A program made the translations under genes and the position numbers. The notes under the pieces were generated by a model. It had not been told where the DNA came from. It did not search any database and worked only from the letters and a program-made list of their open reading frames with translations. Positions 11,327-22,900 of a DNA stretch of 64,000 bases are shown here, piece after piece. The stretch is from positions 48,380,032 through 48,444,031 of the forward strand of contig JABBOT010000080.1 in assembly GCA_016165875.1 (NCBI GenBank). The letters are read 5' to 3'. The first letter of the stretch is position 1. The number at the start of each line of letters is the position of its first letter. The DNA comes from Acanthopleura granulata (taxonomy: Eukaryota; Mollusca; Polyplacophora; Chitonida; Chitonidae).

Positions 11327-14300
11327 GTAAACTGCCTTAGATCATCATGGAAAATATGTTCTGTGGGTAACCAGAGAGTTGCTTCAGGAAGCAGCTCTGC
11401 TCTAAAATTGTGTTTGGCTTCTGATGGAATTTCTTTTCATGACAGTAGATTGTAGGATCCAATTAAAAGAAAGTTGTGTTGTATCAGTTATATTTGGAAT
11501 TGTACTTCAGTCATCTAAACTCCCCTAATCTTAACAACTTTATGCAGAATGCTGTTTGTAAGTGACATTATGTTTAACTGGGTTGATATGGTGATGTATT
11601 ATTAACATTGTTGACACACTGTTTTCCCAACTTTTGTGGGTAACAAACGAACAGTGTTCTTGTGGTTGCCATGCTGTTTAGTGACATTGTATTTGGTTGC
11701 TTACGTGGTGTTTCCATCTTTTCGTAGGCTTGAGAGCATTGAGGATGCCGAAGAACTGGAGATTAAACCTCCGCAAAACTCTGCTATCAGGAAAGAACGA
11801 TCGCACAAAAGGAAACGGAAGGATAAACAGAAAGACAAGCCAAGGGAGAGACACAAGGAGCGAGAACGAGAAAGAGTGAAAGACAGTATGTACAAGAACA
11901 CAATACATGTACACGCATTATTTATACCACAACAGCAAAATAAAGTTCACATGGTGGGTTTCTGCTTAAAAGAACAGACCACATTTAAACAAAGTACGCA
12001 CCAGTAAAAAAAGCCATTTCGTGCCGATTCCCAGTGTGGTCATTTTTTGGGGGGCATTTTTTTTACATTGATTTCCATCAAAATAAAGATTGAGGTGCTA
12101 AAGTGGACTTTTTGTACTATGTTGTATAAGCTGAATCACAGTGTCACAGATTCGTCTTTGTTAAACATGCTGTAACTGTTATGTTATGCTCCGAAAGACT
12201 ATTTTGAATTAGCACAAAATGGCCTTTCAGATGAATCATACTTCGTTTAAATGTGGTCTATTGCAGTTCGTTTTTTTTGGGCCTGTGAAAACACGTGTAT
12301 ATCTCACTAAACCACTTATAATACCTTTGACAATTTGTGTACTGTTTGGACAACATATTAATGCATGAGAGTATGGAGGGATAACACTGGATTAATGTCC
12401 ATGTGATTGTGCGATGGAATGGTCAAACCACTGTCCATCCTGCATGTGAACTGCTCCACTCTATTCCATGTTATTATTCCTCATACCTGTTGACAAACAG
12501 GGGAGATAATAATGCCACATAAAATAAACATTGTTTAGTTCAGGTGAACGGAAGGAAATAAAGACAGTTGTTATGACGACTGCTATTTTGACCTACTACA
12601 TATAGTTCATCTCTCTCACGTGTATCAATATGGCCCAAGTTCAACCTTGGACTCACTTAGAACAAATACTACATAATGGTGCTAACTGGTAATTGTTCTG
12701 TGCATTATGAAGAGTTCAGGTAGAATGCCAGAGATTATACATACATGTAGGTAGCTGGATTTAACAAATTTACATTACAGTCACTCATTTGGCTGATATT
12801 GTCAGAGAATCCAAAGTTTGTGTCTGCATGTTCTGTACAGGACTGGGTCCTATAGAGAGAGACAGATCAAGGGAGAAACGGCCACGGCCACGTGTGGAGA
12901 GAGAAGTGTTCCGAGAGAAGGAGAAAGACAGGAAAGTAAGGCTGGAAGAGGAGAGTCGGAAACGAGAAGAGTCCAGAAAGGAGAGGTAAACTCCTGCGAA
13001 TTATATGTCACTGTGACCCTTGTATTCTTTTGTTACAAGAGAAATCATTGAAAGTAAAAGACAGCTCATGACTGAGGCACTGTTTTTAAAAAAGATTGCA
13101 AAATTCTCATTTGAATACAAAAAACTTTGAAATTGTATTGTGGCTGAAGTGTCTTCTTGTGGAGTGTGGAGTATTGTGCTGCCGATTGGGGATCTGAAGG
13201 CACTAATACTCTTAAGCTTATGAGACTGATCAATCAGATGACTAGGAGATGTTTAGCTGTTTATAACATGTGATGTAAATCTTCTGAGTTAAAGGTCAAT
13301 ATAACATGCAATTGCATAGGGACAGGTCACTCTTGTAGCATAATGCGTTTTTATTTTAACTCGCACAGGCGAAAACAGCACTGCTAATTATTTGCAGAAC
13401 ATTGTGTTATGATGAGAGTAAGGTTCTAGATAATTTCATGTTATAAATTTACATATATACTTAAGTTTCAACCACAACCCTAACAGCATACCACAGTCTC
13501 ATGTTACAAGAGTGCTCAGTGCTTGGAACAATAATGTCACAGCCCAGACACGTTTCATGCTAGTGGATGGAGCACAGTCAGATGTCAATTTCCACTGTCG
13601 TAGTGACAGTGAGAAAAAAAATACTTTAAGGAAACAATATTTTCCATGAACTGTCCTTTACTTTTGGAAGAGATGTTTGTATGATATATCATATTAGGTA
13701 TATCTGAAAATACTAATGAAATAAGCACCTTTGAAAAATGTCATCCACAATTCAGTAATGTTTGCCTAATGATGCCTTTTGTGTTTATTGCAGATATACT
13801 AAAACCATCTTTGGGTCATTTTTATGAATTGCTTTGATTTTGTTAACTCATGTATCATCATTTAGCTTACGCTGAGTATGAGGAAATGAACAATAACAAT
13901 GTAGTGGATTGTTTGTAGGCAGTCTTTTTTTAAACATACATGTATCTTGTCTAGAGAATCAAAGGATAAGGAAATGCTGTAAGTTTTCATTAGTCTCTGC
14001 CTGCTTTTCTCTGTACAGAGAAAGGCTAGAGCGGATAGAGCGTGAACGTCAGCGTGAAAGACGAGTTCGGGATGATAGAGTCAAACCTCCAGACCGTGGC
14101 TCAAGGAAAAGAAAGGACGATGACAGGGTGCCACCCCCTAGAGGTACACATATCAAGGCGGTGATAAATGTTTTAAAGAAAAGACAACACTAGACCAAAT
14201 GTTTATGAGCAAGGGTAAAGTATTTCACAGTGGTAAGGATATTGGGGTTATGATAATTGTGTAAATTTATAGACTCTGAACCAAATGTTTAATATGCATG

Positions 14301-17300
14301 GAAAAAGTATCCCACATAAAGTTCAAAGATAGTCTTATTTTCTTTTTATGACTGTGTATAACTGAGATATCGTAGTTCAGTTTCTGTAAAATCATGCACA
14401 GGAAGAAAACTGAAAACAGTGACAGGTTGAAGTATTTTTATTAACTTGAGAATGCACTTATTTCTGCTGTCATGCAAATGCTGTTGTACCTATGCCTTAG
14501 CCATATGTTAGTTGTTAGTTCAAAAATTTGAGATATGAAGTTAATTTATTGAGTTTCCACTTCTGTGCCAAAATAACTATGGTTATGTCATTTGTTGTCC
14601 TTTCTTTCAAGTAGCAATTGCAGAATTACAGTAAGTGATTTGAAGGAAAGAACTTTGTACTTATAAGTGTGCGGTCTTGCCTGTTTTATGGTACTGGTGT
14701 TATTTTGGTAGAATTCAAGTAAAGAGTGCTCAAGTAGGTGGTATATGTATGTTGTAGATACAGATTCACGGCGACAGCGTGTTGTGGACACGAGCAGCAG
14801 ACGAGAACGAAGTCGCAGTCGTGAAAGGAGAAGGAGGGATGAATACAAAAGAGAGGAGAGAGCAGTGAAATATAGGTCCCCCAGAGAAGGTAAGCAGAGC
14901 TTACGAGAGGGATGAATATAAGCGAGAAGAGAGAGCAATGAAATATAGGTCCCCCAGAGAAGGTAAGCGGAGCTTGTGTGATGGATGAATAGAAGCGAGA
15001 AGAGAGAGCCTTGAAATGTAGGTCCCCCAGAGAAGGTAAGCAGAGCTTGTGTGAGGGATGAATACAAAAGAGAGGAGAGAGCAGTGAAATATAGGTCCCC
15101 CAGAGAAGGTAAGCAGAGCTTGTGTGAGGGATGAATACAAAAGAGAGGAGAGAGCAGTGAAATGTAGGTCCCCCGGAGAAGGTAAGCAGAGCTTGTGTGA
15201 GGGATGAATACAAAAGAGAGGAGAGAGCAGTGAAATATAGGTCCCCCAGAGAAGGTAAGCAGAGCTTGTGTGAGGGATGGATATAAGTCAAAGGATCAAG
15301 GAATGAAATATAGGTCCCACTGAGAAGGTAAACAGAGTTTGTGTGTGGAAACAGGCATTTATCCATGGGCTTTCTCAGCTCCTGACGCCAGGGTAATGAG
15401 TCTCGACCTGATGACAGATAGATAGTGGCTAAACCTACCGTGTCTCGTGAACTTGCAACATTTGACTTTTTTTTGGCATCATTCTATGAGCTCTGTTAAT
15501 CTTAGAAGGTTGTTTTAGCTTTTGTATTTACAAGATTTAAGAATATCCTGCTGGAAAAGTGTGATTTCCAGCTTCTAATGTGACATTTTATTATTATTTT
15601 GTTTTGCCTGTTGAAAAGAACTTTTTGGGTGAATTGTCAGAGCAAATAGAGTATTTATGGTATTCATTTCAGTCGGCCTACCACGTGGTCCCCACACCCC
15701 TCCAGAACCTCCTGGTGACATAAGAGATGACCACCACTCAGATGAGGATGTCATATTATTAGACGAGGGTCTAGAGGAGTTGGATGATCGAGATGCAGAA
15801 AGTGACGCCCATGAAGACGACGACTCTCCCCATGTTTCTCCTCATCATTCATCACATCGCTCACCTGATCACTCACCTGATCATTCCCCTAGGCATTCTT
15901 CACAACATTCACCACGACTGTCTCCAAATGAGGCCAGCGGCAAGTCTGAGTCACCTTCCTATTCAGGTATTCGGATATAGCTAGTGATCTTGAGCAAGTT
16001 CCATAGATCGACTTTGTTTTATACTTTTTGATTAAGATACTTGGTGAAGTGTAATCAGTTTCTGTGGTCACATTCTTGTTCAGTGTTAACACCTAAAGAA
16101 ATAAATAATAACAAATAAATAGTCTAAACCTGCCGAAGTAAACACTGATGATGAAATGAAAATACATGTAAATGAATAAATGGGAAACATTAGACGAAGT
16201 GTACATATGCTTTGATGGAGCATCCCATGGAAAGTTAAGAGAGCAAGCTTTTAAATTTGGTGATGTTACACAACATAGTTCAAAGTATCTGGAATGTTCA
16301 GAAAATTGAGAACGTCACAGAGTTATTTGTTTAAACAGCCCAGTCCGAATCATTTCTAGAACCCAAGAATCCAGCTGTTTCCATTGTCATGCAGAACCCT
16401 GTATTGCCTTTTAGAAATATGTACAAAATTGCATCGCGATTTACCAACAGCCCAGCTTGTCCCAGTGTTTGCACAGTTGCGTTTAATTCTTTGTAGAGCA
16501 CTGGAGGCTGATGTGACCTTATCTCAGAGGGCCTCAGGTACACTGAGGAAATCGTCTGTGTTTTCATGGTTTTTTTCACTACTGAAAGTTGCTGAAGTTG
16601 CTGAAAAGTAATGTGAAATTGTACCATATCACCAGTAACTCTGACAGCTTCATGTGATGTTTCCTCAACCCTGCTGAGTTGTTGAAAAATGCTGTGAAAC
16701 TTTGTTATTGACTGTAATTCAGACTGATCACCATGCTGTCATGAATACCATGGGAGCTAATGTCAGCATGGCATGTTGTTGCAGGGAGTGGCACTGAGTC
16801 CAGCGCTAGCAGTTCCCACGCCTCTCACCACAGTCATGAGGAACCAGAGCACTCACACAATAGATCTGCAGGTACCTCTGTTTACTGTATTTTGTAGTAA
16901 AATATATTTAATAGTTAGTAAACTGCAGTCATTTTGGTGAAATATCCAGTTTCCGTAGCATTCAGCTTTAAAATGTTATATCCAAGGATCTAATCGCAAC
17001 TAAAGCCATAGTGCATGATGTTGGAAGTTCAGATTTGGTATAAATGTAGTGAGCTTGGGTTAGCTAGATTTTGCTCTCATTGCATTGTCCAATTCTCCAT
17101 CAGCCAGGTTTGTAATCATGTCAGAAGTCATTTATCCAAATCATTTGAATGCAATGAAATCTCTGAAGGAAATAAAGAAAATGATTATATTAATAATTTC
17201 AGACTAGATACTGATGTGCAGGTATCACTTCAGTTTGTAACACTGTTGGTGGCCTAACGGTTTAATAGCATGTAGTGCAGTACAATGGCTAGGGAGCCTC

Positions 17301-19867
17301 TCATCAGTGCTTTGGATTTCTGACCTCCGGCCATATGGGGGGAGGTCGTCCTTCAACTATGAGTGAAATATTCTTGAGGACATTCAAATTTATAAATAAA
17401 TGAATATGCCACTTTTGTTCACTTTTATAATGGGTTGAATTCATAGAAAAAATGCGGTCCAAATTTGACGACCAATCTGAGTCTGAGGTTGGGAGTGGGT
17501 CCGAGGGCACACCGGAGCACAGTGACACTAATCAGCCCACTTACCTGGAGGACACGCCCCCAGAGTCACCTGTCCTGCTGAAGCCTGTCCTACCCCCTTA
17601 CCTGCCGGCCATCCAGGGCTGCCGCAGTGTGGAGGAGTTCCACTGTCTGAACCGTATCGAGGAGGGCACGTACGGGGTGGTGTACCGAGCCAGGGATAAG
17701 AAGACAGGTCAGTGGGCGCTAGATGAGTCAACCAAATGTAAGGGTGTCATATTTGGTGTCAGCACAATATGACTAGGCAGGGTGTCATATCTGGTGTGTA
17801 TGCACTGTGACTGGAGTGGATGTCATATCTGGTGTCAGTACACTATAACTGGACAGGGTGTCATGTGAGGTGTTCGTACACTGTGACTGGGCACGTTGTT
17901 CTGTCTGGTATTTATGCATTGTGACTGGGCTGGTGGTCTGTCTGGTGTCAGTACACTGTAACTTGGTTGGACATTGTGCCTGCTAACACCTTGTGACAGC
18001 GCAATGTCAACACCCTGTGACTGAATGAGGCTTCAGTGAAAAAGCACATACCCCCAGTGCAGAGATTTGCAAATGCAAGAATTTTTTTGTTGTAAACCAA
18101 AATTCATTCTCCTTAGCCAGGATGTGAATGTTCTTTTGATGTCTGTCAATGGCCTTTGCTGCACTGACCTTAGAAATCCAGATTGGTGGGTTACAGTTGT
18201 ATGGGTAGGTGGATATGAGCGTTATTGTGTGTACAGCAAAACATGTAAACCTTCATCAGCTCAGGGAAGAGTACTCTACAGCTATTGACCTGTGATTTGC
18301 AACTGTTGCTGAACATTTTAACATTTGTGGTTGTTAGTGGAAGAAGTTACATGGATGCCCAGAATGTTGGATGACCAGGTAAAGTAGTGCATAGAGCTGT
18401 TTCTGTGACAGCATTAAGTTGATAAATATTGCTTTCACAGCAAATTCACAGCCCTCAATTTTGCTCACCGTTTCCCACAGATGAAATCGTTGCTTTGAAA
18501 AGACTGAAGATGGAAAAAGAGAAGGAAGGATTCCCGATCACGTCATTACGAGAAATTAACACCTTGCTGAAGGCTCAGCACATTAATATCGTGACAGTGC
18601 GGGTAAGTCTTGATAGTTACAGGCCGAATCTTGGGTTAGCAGAAGTATTTAAGAGAAAAAAAATTAAACTATTGTTATGCAGTACATACTGTTACTACTT
18701 TCCAATGCCATGAAGTCATTGAAATGGACCTAAGTAGTGCACCATACGTGTGTGACTGGAATGGTTTTAGCTGATTTGAGTTTCTCCAGCCTGTTTTGCG
18801 AGGCAGTCCCAAAGGTGCAGTAAAGAGATACATTGTACATCACAGTGATAAATGTGCCTGACTCAGCATTGCAACAGCATGGTGTAACAGGGCCCTGGAG
18901 GGTGGTGGAGAAAATTGTTGAATATCTGTAAGATAAATTCCAGAGAAATGTGTTACGTGACAACAGTTGTGCTATGCAGATAAAAAATATGTACATGTGT
19001 GAATTTTTTAATCAGGCTGCTCAAACAGTTGTGCTGAAGCTCTTTGTGTGATCTGCATTCCATTCCATGTGTTCTGCAGGAGATTGTGGTGGGCAGCAAC
19101 ATGGACAAGATCTACATTGTGATGGATTACGTAGAACATGACCTGAAGAGTCTGATGGAAACCATGAAGCAGCCATTCCTCATGGGCAAGTCTCTGGTTT
19201 AAGTTGATATTCTCACAAAGTAAAGGTAACCGCGGTTTCAAGAAACATGTTTAAATGTAGCTAAGTAAGCACTTGAAACCATGGCAGTGTATGTTGTAGA
19301 GATACAACGTGCATACTGCTAAGGGCTGCTTAACAATACACTTCATGAAAAGGGTCATTGTTGTAGTGGGCGTTCGTCCGTCTGTCCATCACTCTGTCTG
19401 TATTCTTGTAAATGCTCTATCTCTAGAATGGTGTAAGCAAAGGTTGCCAAACTTACACCACACTTACACATTGGCATGAGGAAGAATTGATTTTTGGCAA
19501 CCTTGACCTTTTCTTCAAGGTCATTGGGTCATTTAAGTTAAATTCTTTTAAACGCTCTATCGGTAGAACGCTTTAGCCCAATTTTATCAAACATACACTT
19601 TGGCATGAAGAAGGACCCTATTGAGTTTCCTTGATCTTGACCTTTGTCTTCAAGGTGATTTAGGTCATTTAAATAAAATTTTATTTTATAAAAGGCTTGT
19701 GATGTCTTGAACAGTTTGTCCAAAATTCACCAAACTTATACCACATCTACACTTCAGCGTGATTAAGAAGCCTTTTCAAGGTCATTAAAGTCATTTAAGT
19801 TTAATTTTATGAATGGCTGGTACTACACACAATATCTCTTGGAATTTTTACCTATTTTTGTCCTCAT

Positions 19868-19908
<41 letters not shown>

Positions 19909-22900
19909 ATGAAAATTAGGATATTCCACAGGAACATGATCAGAAAGCTCTGACAGAACTGTGTAAGACTTTGTTTGTTCATGGTGTTAATTGGTCAGCA
20001 TAAATCCCAGTACTATGCCTCAGCGTCCAGAGCTGATAGTAAACAGTTTCTTCCATCCATTAGCCCTCATAGAACTAATGTCAGCAAAATAATAACCTGG
20101 ATATGTGGCTAAAAATTGAGCTGAATGTAAATAAGCAGGTACAAATGCAAAATCATATTTTGTAGATAAAGATGTTATGAAAAAAAATCAGGAATAAAGG
20201 TAATTTTTACAAATACACAGGTTTTGAGATGGGATTTTACGAACAAAGTGATCTCCCTTTGCGACATGATGTGGCCTCTTTATGGCAAGTTAGGGTTTAT
20301 CTTCACAATTTAGCATGGGCTGGTGTTTACAATATGAAAAATTTATGAAAAAAGAAGTAAAAGTTCTGAAATATTTTCTCCAGTGAATCTGGATATCATT
20401 TTGGGCAACAAGCCAAATTCTAGCTGTTTATTCTTGTGAAGTCGTAAGTTGCCACATTAAGGGATAGTCATGTGATCCTAGCAGGCCGTAACAGAGCAAC
20501 GTCACTTCGTTAAGGGACATCCCTCTGTTGTTACAAGGACGTATCTCGAAATCTGTGCATTCCACCAGAATGAATGTTTTTATTGACTGATTAAAGAGCA
20601 CCATCACAAGTCGATTTTGGTCATATATCAAACAGAGTTATTTTCAAATGCATTTAAAGTTTGCTAATTATTTTGATTCTTTCAGGTGAAGTGAAGACAT
20701 TGATGATTCAGTTGCTACGGGCAGTGTCTCATCTCCATGACAACTGGATTCTCCACAGGGACCTCAAGACCTCCAACCTTTTGCTCAGCCACAAGGGCAT
20801 CCTCAAGGTAGGTTAGAGCTCACCAGTGGCTTGCTTCCAACATCTCAACTCTCCATAAGATGTATAGTATTTGGCCTATAGTTTATATCTTTTAGGTGAC
20901 ACATTTTGCTCCATCCTGATTGATTTTTATACTTTATAGGGTCACTGAATAATTTTTTGAGTGAAATTTATTAATATCTGCTTAGGAAAACTGAAGTGTT
21001 GGCATCATGAGTATCATTTCAAGGCCTTCTGTGCTTCGGGAAGTGCATTTGTATTGCCCAGACTTGCCCAGGTAAAACACAATGTGCTGTTGATACCAGT
21101 GACATTCAACAGATAAACACATACCAATCTGAAATGTAGCTTTTTGGTATTTTTGCAAAGTTAATAAGGGAAATAACTGATAAATAACAAACAGAACTAC
21201 ACTTTTCTTACTGACAGGTGGGTGACTTTGGTCTGGCACGGGAGTATGGATCGCCACTCAAACAGTACACCCCCATCGTTGTTACACTGTGGTATCGGGC
21301 ACCAGAGCTTCTCCTTGGAGCAAAGGTGAGGACAGATGGTGCTGTTTGGCCTATCTTAATATTTCTTCCATCATTGAAGTAGCTCATCATGTTTACATTA
21401 CCAGTTCTTTGTTGACGAAAGATAAGAGTCTTTGAAGAGCTCAATACAAGAATCAGTGATGTATAACATTTTTATTGCCTCTTTTGTCATTGTGAGTGGA
21501 GTGAGAACAATGTGTATTAAAGTGTTAAATAGCAAATGATAAGATTATTTCACAGCAGTTAAGCTCAGGTCTGTGTAATAAATATTTCCGGAGTTTCTCA
21601 CATGCATTTTGTAGGAGTACTAAACATTTATTGACCTGTGATCTGTATTGTGTATATGTGTGTATTTCAGTACTCAACAGTCATTGATCTCTGGTCTGCG
21701 TGGTGTAAATGTTTGTTTTGCAGGAGTATTCCGCAGCTGTTGACCTGTGCTCTTCATGGTCTATATTTGTGTGGTTTAGTACTCGTGTATATTTGTGGAG
21801 TTTCTCACATGTATTTTGTATTGTAGCAGTACTCTACAGCTGCTCACATTTGATCTGTAAGATGTATGTTTGTGTGTTGTAGCAGTACTCTACAGCCGTT
21901 CACATTTGATCTGTATGGTGTATGTTTGTGTGTTGTAGCAGTACTCTACAGCCGTTCACATTTGATCTGTATGGTGTATGTTTGTGTGTTGTAGCAGTAC
22001 TCTACAGCCGTTCACATTTGATCTGTAAGATGTATGTTTGTGTGTTGTAGCAGTACTCTACAGCCGTTCACATTTGATCTGTATGGTGTATGTTTGTGTG
22101 TTGTAGCAGTACTCTACAGCCGTTCACATTTGATCTGTATGGTGTATGTTTGTGTGTTGTAGCAGTACTCTACAGCCGTTCACATTTGATCTGTATGGTG
22201 TATGTTTGTGTGTTGTAGCAGTACTCTACAGCCGTTCACATTTGATCTGTATGGTGTATGTTTGTGTGTTGTAGCAGTACTCTACAGCCGTTCACATTTG
22301 ATCTGTAAGATGTATGTTTGTGTGTTGTAGCAGTACTCTACAGCTGCTCACATTTGATCTGTATGGTGTATATTTGTGTATTGTAGCAGTACTCTACAGC
22401 TGTTCATATCTGATCTGTATGGTGTATATTTGTGTATTGTAGCGGTACTCTGCAGCTGTTCACATTTTATCTGTATGGTGTATATTTGTGTATTGTAGCA
22501 GTACTCTACAGCCGTTCACATTTGATCTGTATGGTGTATGTTTGTGTATTATAGCAGTACTCTACAACTAGAGGATTGACCCCTGATCGGTATGGTATAT
22601 ATTTGTGCGTTGTAGGAGTACTCTACAGCTATTGACCTCTGGTCTGTGGGATGTATATTTGCGGAGTTTCTCACAATGAAGGCCTTGTGGCCGGGTAAAT
22701 CTGAGATTGATCAAATTAACAAAATATTTAAGGTAAGCTTTAGATACATTTATACCTCCTTTGAACCCCCTACCCTTATCTGTTCCACAGGGTTTACATG
22801 TATCAGACTATAAATAAGGTTTTAGTGACATTTGACTCTAGATTATCAAAGTGATCACTGATGCCTAACTTTTCCCATTAAGAAGGAATGACAGTGGGGT

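Noticed and set aside
14588..15366. Minus-strand 226-codon frame over CDK11 exon 5
   Set aside because: It is antisense to the 73-bp array and the authentic plus-strand exon, with a repeat period only.
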